Of a stretch of DNA of 64,000 bases, positions 1 to 8,428 are shown piece after piece. Both the position numbers and the translations under genes were made by a program. Numbering within the stretch: the first letter of the stretch is position 1; the number at the start of each line of letters is the position of its first letter. This DNA comes from CAVDHB01 sp963608705 (GTDB lineage: Bacteria; Bacteroidota; Bacteroidia; Bacteroidales; Bacteroidaceae). Below the pieces are notes generated by a model that ran no database searches, was not told the origin of the DNA, and saw only the letters and a program-made list of their open reading frames with translations. The DNA lies in the NCBI GenBank assembly GCA_963608705.1, contig CAVDHB010000050.1, positions 42,281 to 106,280 of the forward strand. Direction: 5' to 3'.

Positions 1-170
1 ACTTTCGCTTGTCGTGTTGCCTGTGCCGCCTGCTGTTTTTTCTTTACGGCGGTAATTGAATCTTGAATTTGTTGCTGACGGAGTTGCTCCTTGCTGGGCT
101 GGCTGAACCAGGTGAACCCGGCCACCACCAACAGCATCAGGACCAACGCCGTCACAGTGTTTTTATTCAT
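1..170 (-). CDS. yidC: YidC membrane protein insertase, N-terminal fragment
   Basis: Only the first 56 or so codons are inside the window; the gene runs off the left edge. The peptide begins MNKNTVTALVLMLLVVAGF, one hydrophobic signal-anchor segment, then a Gln/Lys-rich stretch (QPSKEQLRQQQIQDSITAVKKK). This is the usual start of Bacteroidetes YidC, which inserts and folds inner-membrane proteins with or without SecYEG. It follows pyrG by 8 bases in the same direction, so the two are probably co-transcribed; a pyrG-yidC order is common in Bacteroidales. The identification rests on the N-terminal pattern and the neighbour, since the conserved 60KD_IMP domain lies outside the window. Confidence 0.8.
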   Translation of the reverse strand, partial: MNKNTVTALVLMLLVVAGFTWFSQPSKEQLRQQQIQDSITAVKKKQQAAQATRQAK

Positions 171-178
171 TGATAAAA

Positions 179-1804
179 TTATTTCTTTTTACCTTGTTTC
201 TCGTGCTTGTTTTCAATAGCCGCCTTAATGAAGGACATGAACAACGGATGCGGGTGCAGCACTGTACTGCTGTATTCAGGATGGAACTGCGTGCCGATGA
301 ACCATTTCAAATTCGGCACCTCCACAATTTCCACCAAGTCGCTGTCCGGATTGATACCGGTACACTTCATACCCGCATTCTCAAACTGGGTGCGGAAGTC
401 ATTGTTGAACTCATAACGATGACGGTGGCGTTCTTGGATATCCTCTTTACCGTATGCCTCGTAAGCCTTGGAGCCTTTCTTCACCTTGCATTCATAGGCA
501 CCCAGACGCATTGTTCCGCCCATATTGGTAATATTCTTCTGTTCCTCCATGATGTCAATGACATTGTGGGGAGTTTTCTCGTCAATCTCGCTGGAATTGG
601 CATCGGCAAAGCCCAACACATCACGGGCGTACTCTACTACTATCATCTGCATACCGTAGCAGATACCAAATGTAGGCACATTGTGCGTGCGGCAATATTT
701 CACCGCCACGATTTTACCTTCCACGCCACGGCTTCCGAATCCCGGACAAATGACAATACCGTCCATGTCTTTCAGTTGCTCTTCCACATTGGAGTCGTTC
801 AATTTCTCCGAATTGATGAACTGCGCCTTCACTTTATGGTAATTGTAAATAGCAGATTGCAGCAACGCCTCGCGGATAGACTTATAGGCATCTTGCAAGT
901 CATATTTACCAACCAGTCCGATTTTGATTTCCTCGTTGGCCTTGTTCAAGCGGTCAAGGAAAGAACGCCACGGCTTCAACGCCGGAGTCTCACCCACCGG
1001 CATTCCCATGGTCTTGAGAATAATCGTATCCAGTCCTTCTTCCTGCATTTTGATAGGCACCTCGTATATAGTCGGCTGGTCGAGAGACTCAATAACCGCC
1101 TCCACTGGCACATTACAGAAATTGGCCACTTTCTTTCTCAATCCGGCGTTCAGCTCATGTTCTGTACGCAGTACCAACACATCCGGCTGTATTCCGAGAC
1201 TTTGCAATTCCTTTACAGAATGCTGAGTCGGTTTTGTCTTCAGCTCTTTAGCCGCCGCAAGGAACGGCACATAAGTCAGATGCACACAGAGAGCTTTCTT
1301 CCCCAATTCCCATTTCAGCTGGCGAATAGCCTCCAAAAAAGGATGAGACTCGATGTCGCCCACTGTTCCACCAATTTCCGTGATAATGAAATCAAGGTTG
1401 TTATTCTTGGACATGAACTTGATACGGCGTTTAATCTCGTCCGTGATGTGCGGAATCACCTGTACCGTCTTGCCAAGATAATCACCCCGGCGTTCCTTTT
1501 CAATGACACTCTGGTATATTTTACCCGTTGTCACGTTGTTGGCACGCGTCGTTTTAATATCCGTGAAACGCTCATAGTGTCCCAAGTCAAGGTCTGTCTC
1601 CTGACCGTCTGAAGTCACGTAACATTCGCCATGCTCGTAGGGGTTGAGCGTACCAGGGTCTACGTTGATATAAGGGTCAAACTTCTGAATGGTAATGTTA
1701 TAGCCTCTGGCCTGTAACAGTTTACCAATAGAGGAGGAAATGATTCCCTTTCCTAAGGAAGACGCTACGCCTCCCGTAACGAAAATGTACTTAGTTTCTG
1801 CCAC
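179..1804 (-). CDS. pyrG: CTP synthase
   Basis: Makes CTP from UTP using ATP and glutamine, the last step of pyrimidine nucleotide synthesis, in the cytoplasm. The 541-residue protein has the usual length. The N-terminal synthetase domain starts with KYIFVTGGVASSLGKGI (P-loop-like ATP site) and carries the conserved FDPYINVDPGTLNPYEHGE and ITEIGGTVGDIES stretches. The C-terminal class I glutamine amidotransferase domain shows GFGSRGVEGK, the nucleophile motif FGICYGMQ (Cys) and the catalytic His-Glu in GTQFHPEYSS. A -7-type box lies about 45 nt upstream, divergent from the DUF3078 gene. Nothing unusual. Confidence 0.98.
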   Translation of the reverse strand: MAETKYIFVTGGVASSLGKGIISSSIGKLLQARGYNITIQKFDPYINVDPGTLNPYEHGECYVTSDGQETDLDLGHYERFTDIKTTRANNVTTGKIYQSVIEKERRGDYLGKTVQVIPHITDEIKRRIKFMSKNNNLDFIITEIGGTVGDIESHPFLEAIRQLKWELGKKALCVHLTYVPFLAAAKELKTKPTQHSVKELQSLGIQPDVLVLRTEHELNAGLRKKVANFCNVPVEAVIESLDQPTIYEVPIKMQEEGLDTIILKTMGMPVGETPALKPWRSFLDRLNKANEEIKIGLVGKYDLQDAYKSIREALLQSAIYNYHKVKAQFINSEKLNDSNVEEQLKDMDGIVICPGFGSRGVEGKIVAVKYCRTHNVPTFGICYGMQMIVVEYARDVLGFADANSSEIDEKTPHNVIDIMEEQKNITNMGGTMRLGAYECKVKKGSKAYEAYGKEDIQERHRHRYEFNNDFRTQFENAGMKCTGINPDSDLVEIVEVPNLKWFIGTQFHPEYSSTVLHPHPLFMSFIKAAIENKHEKQGKKK

Positions 1805-1846
1805 GATATATTATATTTTATTGTTCTCAATAAGCCATTCAACGTG

Positions 1847-1854
1847 CAAAAGTA
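1847..1854 (-). promoter_or_regulatory. Candidate -7 box for pyrG-yidC
   Basis: On the minus strand the bases read TACTTTTG, matching the Bacteroides -7 consensus TAnnTTTG, 43 nt before the pyrG start. No clear TTTG -33 element is seen at the right spacing, so this rests on the -7 match and its position in a divergent intergenic region. Confidence 0.5.
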
Positions 1855-1894
1855 ATCATTTTTCAGTGAATAGCCTCTATCTTTTCGCTGAAAC

Positions 1895-1926
1895 TTTCGC
1901 TTGTTGGGAAAAAATAGGTATTTTTG
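1895..1926 (+). promoter_or_regulatory. Candidate promoter for the DUF3078 gene
   Basis: TATTTTTG at 1919-1926 fits the -7 consensus TAnnTTTG. TTTCG at about 1895 lies 19 nt upstream and may act as a -33 element. The start codon is 25 nt downstream. It is divergent from the pyrG box. Confidence 0.5.
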
Positions 1927-1951
1927 CAGACACATAAGAATAGAGAAACGC

Positions 1952-3262
1952 ATGGGCAAAACTTTGAGAATTTCATTTTTACTAATCTGCATATTGACAG
2001 CGACAGCCACAACGGCGGCGCAAAAAAGCAAACGCACATACCCTTCGCTCAGTGAACTTGTCGTCAAAGCATACACAGACTCACTCAGCAAGCTTACGCT
2101 TGCCTTCCATTCCAACATACCCCACACGCCCGTAAGACAGAACCCCTACTACTTTCCGCTCATAGGGTCTCCCACTTTTTACTTTGCCCCCGTCCGTCTG
2201 TTTCTGGAAACAGATTCGGCTTCCATATCAGATAAAGACTCGCTTCGCAACTATCTTATCAGCAAGGCGTTGTTAACGGCTTACATGAGGCATCCCGAAC
2301 TATTCCAAGAGACAGAGAATGATATTCAAAAGCAAAGCTTTAATACGGAGACAAGGCCTTGGAAAACAACGGAGAAAGACAGTATGAAGAACGAGTACAA
2401 TGTATTCCCCACAGCACCCAACCCCATACCCACCGACCTATTCACTAAAGACGAAGTGATTCTGCAACGCCCCAAGTTCTGGCATACAGCCGGAAGCACA
2501 TCTCTGCAATTCGCCCAAAATTACATCTCCAAGAACTGGTCAGGAGGCGGTTCCAGCAACAATGTGTTGCAAGGAGGTCTTGTCTTTCAAGCAAACTACG
2601 ACAATCTTCGCGGACTGCAATGGGACAACAAGGCGGAACTCAATCTTGGATTCATCACTTCAAAAGACGACACCGTACACCAGTACAAGACCAGTACCGA
2701 TTTGATAAGACTCACCTCTAATCTCGGACTCAAGGCCATAAAAAACTGGTACTACTCCCTTAGTACTGTAATCACCACCCAGTTCTTACCCGGCTACAAG
2801 AACAACGACCGTACCATCTACTCCACTTTCGCCTCTCCTATCACAGGAGACATCAACCTTGGTATGAACTATAAACTAAAGAATGAGAAATTAGACCTCT
2901 CACTAATATTGGCTCCAGCCGCTTATGAGTTCAAGATAGTCAGCCGGGACGCTGTGGACGGCACGCAATTCGGTCTGAAAGAAGGACACAGCACCTTGAA
3001 CAAGATTGGTTCTTCCCTGACACTGACACACACTTGGCAAATCATCCCCTTGCTGAAATGGACAACTCGAATGTATTACTTCACCACCTACAAAAACACG
3101 CTGTGGGAATGGGAAAACACCTTTGATTTTCTACTCACTCGCTACATATCCACCCGTCTGTACACTTTCAACCGCTTTGATGACAGTCGTACCCGGAAAG
3201 AGGGGGAAAGTTTCTTCCAGTTCAAAGAGTTGCTCAGCATAGGCTTGAACTACGCTTTCTAA
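1952..3262 (+). CDS. DUF3078 domain-containing outer-membrane protein
   Basis: A 436-residue protein starting MGKTLRISFLLICILTATATTAAQ, a clear Sec signal peptide. An upstream in-frame ATG at 1901 would bury that signal peptide and lies before the promoter, so I place the start here. The middle and C-terminal parts resemble Bacteroidetes DUF3078: a FWHTAGSTSLQFAQNYISKNWSGGG-type segment (about residues 180-205) followed by alternating aromatic/polar strands that end in an aromatic residue (LNYAF), as expected for an outer-membrane beta barrel. The function of DUF3078 is not known; a structural or transport role in the outer membrane is inference. Monocistronic by spacing. Confidence 0.8.
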   Translation: MGKTLRISFLLICILTATATTAAQKSKRTYPSLSELVVKAYTDSLSKLTLAFHSNIPHTPVRQNPYYFPLIGSPTFYFAPVRLFLETDSASISDKDSLRNYLISKALLTAYMRHPELFQETENDIQKQSFNTETRPWKTTEKDSMKNEYNVFPTAPNPIPTDLFTKDEVILQRPKFWHTAGSTSLQFAQNYISKNWSGGGSSNNVLQGGLVFQANYDNLRGLQWDNKAELNLGFITSKDDTVHQYKTSTDLIRLTSNLGLKAIKNWYYSLSTVITTQFLPGYKNNDRTIYSTFASPITGDINLGMNYKLKNEKLDLSLILAPAAYEFKIVSRDAVDGTQFGLKEGHSTLNKIGSSLTLTHTWQIIPLLKWTTRMYYFTTYKNTLWEWENTFDFLLTRYISTRLYTFNRFDDSRTRKEGESFFQFKELLSIGLNYAF

Positions 3263-3326
3263 TGTCACTGCATGATAAAATATCCGCAAACATACCACTC
3301 TCCTGTCTTACATAACAACTGAACTA

Positions 3327-3353
3327 GTAGAGACGCGATGAATCGCGTCTCAT
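3327..3353. repeat. Palindromic repeat copy 1 (GTAGAGACGCGAT family)
   Basis: GAGACGCGAT and ATCGCGTCTC pair around a central GA at 3330-3351, with the left extension GTA intact and the right one degraded (CTCAT). It is the left member of a close pair with the copy at 3417. A 60-base stretch to its left (TATCCGCAAA ... CCTGTCTTACA ... ACTGAAC) is shared with a decayed copy near 51598. Confidence 0.9.
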
Positions 3354-3416
3354 CCATCAACGATGAATCATATCAGTAAGGAAGAGATTGAAAAATATTC
3401 AAAACACTAAAAAACG

Positions 3417-3441
3417 GAGACGCGATGAATCGCGTCTCTAC
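3417..3441. repeat. Palindromic repeat copy 2 (GTAGAGACGCGAT family)
   Basis: GAGACGCGAT-GA-ATCGCGTCTCTAC; here the right extension CTAC is intact and the left one is not. Together with copy 1 the outer ends of the pair are the conserved ends, as if the pair were one composite unit of about 115 bases. Confidence 0.9.
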
Positions 3442-3497
3442 CTGGCAGTGCAGATTAATGGTACGATGGTGGATAATCATTAATAAAGATTATACGC

Positions 3498-3534
3498 AAA
3501 AAGCGAACAGGTGGAAGATACCTGTTCGCTTTTT
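3498..3534. terminator. Bidirectional rho-independent terminator
   Basis: GCGAACAGGT (3503-3512) pairs perfectly with ACCTGTTCGC (3520-3529) around a 7-nt loop, with A5 on the left and T5 on the right, so it can stop transcripts from either direction. It is placed between the plus-strand DUF3078 gene and the minus-strand barrel gene. Confidence 0.8.
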
Positions 3535-3542
3535 CATGCAAT

Positions 3543-3616
3543 AGGCTTCATTCCCTATCGAAGCCTTCTTCGTTGCCCATCGCAAAAGGCTTCATCGGCC
3601 ATCGAAGCCTTTTGCG
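3543..3616. repeat. Tandemly duplicated hairpin (AGGCTTCAT...ATCGAAGCCT)
   Basis: Two hairpins with the same arms follow each other: AGGCTTC (3543-3549) with GAAGCCT (3560-3566), and CGCAAAAGGCTTC (3581-3593) with GAAGCCTTTTGCG (3604-3616), the second a perfect 13-bp stem with a 10-nt loop. A short ORF spans this stretch but has no coding features. The rest of the 3263-3705 gap holds two palindromic repeats, one terminator and nothing else I can support. Confidence 0.7.
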
Positions 3617-3705
3617 TTTTCGCCTCAATTATCCACATAAAGCCTCTCACGAATAAAGTTGCAGAAAAGTTTAAATCACTTCAGCTTTTATAAGGGACAA
3701 GTGTA

Positions 3706-4227
3706 CTAAAAAAGATACGTCACTTTGAAAGCTGACGCAAATTCAGTATCACCGTCTATCAACTGTCCTTTCAGCTCAAAGCCTAACGAGAAATCAGTGG
3801 CTACCGGGAACTCCAATCCCACACCGAAATTCATAGAGAAATCTGTGGAGGAAGCACTCACATCGTAATGACCGTGCCTGTCTTCCAATTCCCACTTCAA
3901 TTTACTCTTCGCCAGTCCTAAGCCAACCAAAGGATAGATGCCTATTTTGTTCTGAGCCACAGGAAACACATAGTGGAAATTCGCCATGACATCCCACATG
4001 TTCAAGCCGTCTTTGCGCAAATAATAATCAAACGTAGGCTCGATGCGCAGACCATTTACGATGGGAAAACGGGCATGCAAACCCAGTCCGACATTCTCGT
4101 TTAAACCAGTGTAACCCAACTGTCCGCCAAATCCTTTTTTGAAATAAGGCTGAGCGGCATTCGCCGAGAAAGAAAAGCCAGCCAACAGCGCAGCTGTCAG
4201 CAGACTTTTGCTTATTAGTGTACTCAT
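3706..4227 (-). CDS. Small outer-membrane beta-barrel protein (paralogue A)
   Basis: 173 residues. I start at the ATG giving MSTLISKSLLTAALLAGFSFSANA, a clean signal peptide; the alternative two codons earlier is TTG. The mature part starts AQPYFKKGFGGQLGYTGLNENVGLGLHARF and alternates hydrophobic and polar residues, ending in KVTYLF with the terminal aromatic residue typical of BAM substrates. It fits the PF13505-type barrels of eight strands. It is a tandem paralogue of the next gene: both share GLNEN.G.G.HARF, GLR.EPTFDYY, WDVMANF.YVF..AQNK.G.YP and the SLG.ELKGQ segment. The gap between them is 25 bases, so they form one operon. The specific function is unknown. Confidence 0.8.
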   Translation of the reverse strand: MSTLISKSLLTAALLAGFSFSANAAQPYFKKGFGGQLGYTGLNENVGLGLHARFPIVNGLRIEPTFDYYLRKDGLNMWDVMANFHYVFPVAQNKIGIYPLVGLGLAKSKLKWELEDRHGHYDVSASSTDFSMNFGVGLEFPVATDFSLGFELKGQLIDGDTEFASAFKVTYLF

Positions 4228-4252
4228 ATACAATATATTCTGTCAAAGATTA

Positions 4253-4726
4253 TCAGAAACAATAGGTAGCCTTAAACGTGGGCACAAACTCAAAGTCCGA
4301 CTCACCTAATTTCTGTCCTTTCAACTCCACGCCCAATGAGAAGTCATTGGACACAGGGAACTCCACTCCACCTCCAAGATTCCAAGCGAGGTCTGCATCA
4401 GCACCATCAAAAGTGGGCTTTCCCACACCAATACCTACAATGGGGTATAGTCCGACCTTGTTTTGTGCCAATCCGAACACATAGTTGAAATTCGCCATTA
4501 CGTCCCAATAGCCAATCTCATTCTTCTTAAAATAGTAGTCGAAAGTGGGTTCCACTCGCAGTCCTGCCACAAGATGGAAACGTGCGTGTACACCGATACC
4601 CGCATTCTCATTCAGACCGCTGTAGCCCACATTGAAACCCAGCCCTCTGCTTTGGAACGGTTCTCCTGCCATTACCGCCGTGCTACCCATCAATGCGGCA
4701 GCGGCCAACATCATTTTTAACTTCAT
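4253..4726 (-). CDS. Small outer-membrane beta-barrel protein (paralogue B)
   Basis: 157 residues: signal peptide MKLKMMLAAAALMGSTAVMA, then GEPFQSRGLGFNVGYSGLNENAGIGVHARFHL and a strand-rich body ending KATYCF. It is closely related to the downstream neighbour; the main difference is a loop near residues 110-120 that is shorter here (DGADADLAW versus EDRHGHYDVSASSTDFSM). The two genes look like a local duplication with divergence in the surface loops. The gene starts 53 bases after the NADH dehydrogenase stop and has no clear promoter of its own, so co-transcription with ndh is possible. Confidence 0.8.
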   Translation of the reverse strand: MKLKMMLAAAALMGSTAVMAGEPFQSRGLGFNVGYSGLNENAGIGVHARFHLVAGLRVEPTFDYYFKKNEIGYWDVMANFNYVFGLAQNKVGLYPIVGIGVGKPTFDGADADLAWNLGGGVEFPVSNDFSLGVELKGQKLGESDFEFVPTFKATYCF

Positions 4727-4779
4727 AGTAGAATGTGTATTTAGTTAATAAAGAGAGGACAGCCACCGAGGTTCTCTCA

Positions 4780-6165
4780 TCATCCCTCGGCTTTCTCCTC
4801 GTTTTTCTTTTCCATTTCCTTCTCCGCCATAAGATCTGTGCCAAGGTGAGTAATACGCTCCCTGGCCATTCTCTCCCGGATTTCCTTTACTTTTGTGGCA
4901 TAGACAATCATACGAATAGAGTCGTCATACGTGAAATAGCTCCACAGCCAGTTAAGAAATACCATCACTTTGTTACGCACACCGAGTATAGACCTCAGAT
5001 GCACCACAAGCCACAACACCCAAGCGACGAATCCCTGTGTGTGCATCTTGCCTAATTCCACCACCGCACGATTTCTGCCCACCGTGGCCATGGATCCCAG
5101 ATTCTTATAACGGAACGGTTCCAAGTTATCATCTCCATGGAATATCTTAAGCAGGTTCTTCGCCAAGTTGTTCGCCTGTTGTATAGCCACCTGCGCTAAC
5201 TGCGGATGCCCCTTGGGATATTGCGGATCTGCTGTCATGAGGCATTGGTCCCCGATGGCGAATACGTCTTGCATACCCTCCACCCGGTTAAATCCGTCCA
5301 CTATGATGCGTGCTCCTCTTCCCAAATGTTCACCATCTATACCAGGAATGGAATTACCTCTCACTCCACTCACCCATATAAAGGTACGGGTAGGAATGGA
5401 AGTACCATCTTTCAGCATTACCTTGTGGTCTTTATAGTCGGTCACCATCTTGCCGAATCTCACTTCGACACCCATCTCCTCCAAGAAATCCTTTGCCTTC
5501 TTGGAAGAATCGGGCGACATACCAGACAACAACCTGTCAGCGGCTTCCAACAAATAAATGTGCATCTGATTGGCATCCATGTCTGGATAGTCGTATGGAA
5601 GCACATAGCGTTTCATCTGAGACAAGGCACCGGCTATTTCCACGCCCGTAGCACCTCCACCCACGATAACCACATTCAGCAATTCCTGCCTTTCCTCTTC
5701 TGTGGCACAGGTAATGGCACGTTCCAAGTTGCTTAACAACGCATTGCGCAGCCCCATAGCCTCCGCCACAGTCTTCATCGGCATAGCCTCCTCGGCAATA
5801 TGCTGATTCCCGTAGAAATTGGTAGTTGTTCCTGCGGCAAGTATCAAGTAGTCATATTCAGCCTTACCTATGGAAGTCTGTATGATTTTCTTGTCTGGGA
5901 ACACGGCCCTTACTTCCGCCATTCGGAAATAGAAATCTTTACGGTCTCGTAAAATCTTACGGAAAGGGAAAGAAATGGAACTTGCCTCCATTCCAGCGGA
6001 AGCCACCTGATAAATCAGCGGGGGAAACTGGTGGTAATTGTTCTTGTCTATCAAGACCACCTGCATACCTGACCCCCTCAAGGCATTAGCCAGTCGCAGT
6101 CCACCAAAGCCACCACCTACAATGATGACTCTTTTCTTTCCATTACGTTCAATATTAAAAGCCAT
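4780..6165 (-). CDS. Type II NADH:quinone oxidoreductase (NDH-2 family)
   Basis: A 461-residue FAD/NADH oxidoreductase that would pass electrons from NADH to menaquinone without pumping protons, at the inner face of the cytoplasmic membrane. Two dinucleotide-binding motifs are visible: RVIIVGGGFGGLRLA near residue 12 (FAD) and VVIVGGGATGVEIAGAL near residue 165 (NADH). The FAD-contact motif appears as DVFAIGDQ near residue 300. The C-terminal part has hydrophobic stretches (FVAWVLWLVVHL, VMVFLNWLWSYF) followed by a charged tail, as in NDH-2 proteins that attach to the membrane by the C-terminus. It fits the family in length (about 430-460). A promoter with GTTG-20-TATCTTTG lies upstream. Confidence 0.88.
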   Translation of the reverse strand: MAFNIERNGKKRVIIVGGGFGGLRLANALRGSGMQVVLIDKNNYHQFPPLIYQVASAGMEASSISFPFRKILRDRKDFYFRMAEVRAVFPDKKIIQTSIGKAEYDYLILAAGTTTNFYGNQHIAEEAMPMKTVAEAMGLRNALLSNLERAITCATEEERQELLNVVIVGGGATGVEIAGALSQMKRYVLPYDYPDMDANQMHIYLLEAADRLLSGMSPDSSKKAKDFLEEMGVEVRFGKMVTDYKDHKVMLKDGTSIPTRTFIWVSGVRGNSIPGIDGEHLGRGARIIVDGFNRVEGMQDVFAIGDQCLMTADPQYPKGHPQLAQVAIQQANNLAKNLLKIFHGDDNLEPFRYKNLGSMATVGRNRAVVELGKMHTQGFVAWVLWLVVHLRSILGVRNKVMVFLNWLWSYFTYDDSIRMIVYATKVKEIRERMARERITHLGTDLMAEKEMEKKNEEKAEG

Positions 6166-6214
6166 AGTTCTTTCTCCTTACAGTTAGTTAGTGTTATGTG
6201 CGTTTTCTTTTCCG

Positions 6215-6246
6215 CAAAGATAGTTAATTCCCCTTACGTAAGCAAC
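6215..6246 (-). promoter_or_regulatory. Candidate promoter for the NDH-2 gene
   Basis: On the minus strand GTTG (6246-6243), a 20-nt spacer and TATCTTTG (6222-6215) match the Bacteroides -33/-7 arrangement, with the start codon 49 nt downstream. Confidence 0.6.
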
Positions 6247-6263
6247 TTTTCACGAAATGGATA

Positions 6264-6304
6264 TAAAAAAAGCGGTGTTCCGCTCATGCGAACCACCGCT
6301 TTTC
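6264..6304 (-). terminator. Terminator of the acyl-CoA carboxylase operon
   Basis: On the minus strand AGCGGTGGTTC pairs with GAACACCGCT (one bulged base) and is followed by seven U. It lies about 70 bases past the stop of the carboxyltransferase gene and just upstream of the NDH-2 promoter. Confidence 0.8.
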
Positions 6305-6371
6305 TTTCCCAAAGTGCTACTTTGCACAGTCAAAGTGTCACTTTCCGTATTTATTATCCGATAAAATCAAA

Positions 6372-7904
6372 TTACAATGGCACATTTCCGTGCTTTTTAG
6401 GAGGAAGGTTCTGTACCTTGTTCTGGGTCATACCTAATGCCTGAATCAACTTGCGACGTGTTTCCTTAGGCTGTATAATCTCGTCAATAAAGCCCAGTTC
6501 CGCAATTTTGTATGGATTCAAGAATTTATCCTTGTATTCCTCCAACGCTTTCTGCTTCGTTTCCGCATCAGCCTTGTGATAGATGATGTTCACAGCACCT
6601 TCCGCTCCCATCACGGCTATCTCCGCAGTAGGATAAGCGAAGTTCACATCACTTCCGATATGCTTGGAAGACATCACGATGTAAGCACCTCCGTATGCCT
6701 TTCGAGTAATCACAGTCAGTTTGGGCACCGTAGCCTCGGCATACGCATACACCACCTTCGCACCATGACGAATGATTCCGTTATGCTCCTGCACAGTTCC
6801 TGGCAAGAAACCCGGCACATCCACGAAAGTCACCAACGGAATGTTGAAGCTGTCGCAGAAACGGATGAAACGAGCAATTTTGTCGGAAGCGTCAATATCA
6901 AGCACACCCGCAAGGTACATCGGCTGATTGGCCACGATACCGACCGTCTTTCCTCCCAATCGACCGAAACCTATCAAAGCATTCTTGGCGAAGTCAGCCT
7001 GCACCTCAAAGAAATAGCGGTCATCCAACACTGGCTCTATAATATCCTTCATATCGTAGGGCTGGTTAGGGTCTTCGGGAATCACGTTCTGCATATCCTC
7101 GTCCTCACGCTTCACATCGTCTTTGCAGGGAGTGGAAGGAGCGTCCTCCATATTATTGGAAGGCAAGAAAGAAAGCAGCTCTCGTATCTCCAGCAGAGCT
7201 TCATCCTCATTCTTGGCCAAGAAATGCGCCACACCGCTCTTGCCGCTGTGCACTGCACCACCGCCCAGTGTGTCCTTGTCCACCTCTTCATGCGTCACCG
7301 TCTTCACAACCTCCGGCCCCGTGATGAACATATAGCTTTCATTCTTCACCATGAAAATGAAATCGGTCAAGGCCGGAGAATAGCAAGCTCCACCCGCACA
7401 AGGGCCAAGGATAGCGGAAATCTGAGGAATCACGCCAGAAGAGAGAATGTTCTGATTGAAAATACCCGCATATCCCGCAAGGCTTTCCACACCCTCCTGA
7501 ATACGGGCACCTCCTGAATCGTTCAATGCGATAATCGGCGCGCCATTCTTCAAGGCAAGCTTTTGTATCTTGTTCACCTTCTCCGCATTCTCCCGGCTCA
7601 AAGTACCACCGTAAGTCGTGAAATCGTATGCGTAAACGAACACATTACGTCCGTCTATCTTTCCGTAGCCCGTCACAATACCGTCGCCTAACAAGTGAGA
7701 CTTGTCCATTCCGAAATTGCTGCAACGATGCGTCACGAACTTGTCCGTCTCGCAAAACGTGCCAGGGTCAAGCAATTTGGCTATACGCTCACGTGCCGTG
7801 TACTTTCCTTTGGCGTGCTGTTTCTCTATGCGGTCCAGTCCGCCCCCGAGTTCGGCTTGCTTGTTAGCCTCTTCCAGTTTCTTATAAAGTTTTTCGTTTG
7901 CCAT
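6372..7904 (-). CDS. Acyl-CoA carboxylase carboxyltransferase (beta) subunit
   Basis: A 510-residue carboxyltransferase of the propionyl-CoA/methylmalonyl-CoA type. It moves the carboxyl group between carboxybiotin and an acyl-CoA such as propionyl-CoA. Typical family stretches are RIEKQHAKGKYTARERI near residue 21, GGARIQEGVESLAGY near 131, an acyl-CoA oxyanion region (GPCAGGACYSPAL) and the C-terminal AYGGAYIVMSSK with the carboxybiotin oxyanion region. It is the last gene of a biotin carboxylase - BCCP - carboxyltransferase operon; its ATG overlaps the TAA of the BCCP gene by one base. In gut Bacteroides such enzymes are linked to the succinate-propionate route; whether this copy works on propionyl-CoA or acetyl-CoA cannot be read from the sequence. 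Confidence 0.93.
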   Translation of the reverse strand: MANEKLYKKLEEANKQAELGGGLDRIEKQHAKGKYTARERIAKLLDPGTFCETDKFVTHRCSNFGMDKSHLLGDGIVTGYGKIDGRNVFVYAYDFTTYGGTLSRENAEKVNKIQKLALKNGAPIIALNDSGGARIQEGVESLAGYAGIFNQNILSSGVIPQISAILGPCAGGACYSPALTDFIFMVKNESYMFITGPEVVKTVTHEEVDKDTLGGGAVHSGKSGVAHFLAKNEDEALLEIRELLSFLPSNNMEDAPSTPCKDDVKREDEDMQNVIPEDPNQPYDMKDIIEPVLDDRYFFEVQADFAKNALIGFGRLGGKTVGIVANQPMYLAGVLDIDASDKIARFIRFCDSFNIPLVTFVDVPGFLPGTVQEHNGIIRHGAKVVYAYAEATVPKLTVITRKAYGGAYIVMSSKHIGSDVNFAYPTAEIAVMGAEGAVNIIYHKADAETKQKALEEYKDKFLNPYKIAELGFIDEIIQPKETRRKLIQALGMTQNKVQNLPPKKHGNVPL

Positions 7905-8422
7905 TATTCTTCAGTCTTGTTTAAGTCCAAAAGGATAAGGGTGGCTCCACTCTCCACAGCCTGTCCTTCTTTCACTAATATTTTCTTGATGGTACAGTCA
8001 GCCACCACCTTGTAATTACTCTGCATCTTCATGGCTTCTACCACGATAGCCGTGTCACCCGCCTTCAAATGGTCTCCCTCCTTCACGGGAATGCTGACCA
8101 CTTGTCCAGCCATAGGAGTCATTATCTTGTCGTCCTGCGTATCATTGCTGCCCTTCTTCATGCTGAGATACTTGGCCGTAGCATCTATAATGTCGACATT
8201 ATAGGTAGAATAGTGAGTAGTCACCTTATAGTGGCGACCGTCTTCAGAGCGTATCAACTCTGCATTGAACGAACGTCCGTCATGCAAGATTGAACAATAT
8301 CCGTTCTGCACGATAGCCACGTCGCAGTCGTATTCCTTTCCATCCACGGAAATCTTGACATTGTTTCCTTCCTTGCTGATAAGCTCTACTTCAGCGACTC
8401 TGTTGCCTATTTTTACTTCCAT
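7904..8422 (-). CDS. Biotin carboxyl carrier protein
   Basis: 172 residues. The C-terminal biotinyl domain (about residues 100-168) has MTPMAGQVVSIPVKEGD and the biotin-attachment motif VEAMKMQ, whose Lys would carry biotin. The N-terminal part (about 1-90) is a beta-rich domain of the kind found in alpha subunits of propionyl-CoA carboxylase-like complexes, here on a separate small protein. It sits between the biotin carboxylase (6 bases upstream) and the carboxyltransferase (one-base overlap). This tight coupling supports one three-subunit enzyme. Confidence 0.93.
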   Translation of the reverse strand: MEVKIGNRVAEVELISKEGNNVKISVDGKEYDCDVAIVQNGYCSILHDGRSFNAELIRSEDGRHYKVTTHYSTYNVDIIDATAKYLSMKKGSNDTQDDKIMTPMAGQVVSIPVKEGDHLKAGDTAIVVEAMKMQSNYKVVADCTIKKILVKEGQAVESGATLILLDLNKTEE

Positions 8423-8428
8423 AATCCA

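Noticed and set aside
170..1612. Long plus-strand open frame (480 codons) opposite pyrG
   Set aside because: It is fully antisense to a clear CTP synthase, is rich in His, Arg and Phe, and has no signal, domain or promoter. It is a shadow frame.
3511..3693. Small plus-strand ORF over the duplicated hairpins
   Set aside because: Its codons follow the hairpin arms, and it has no plausible start region or protein features.
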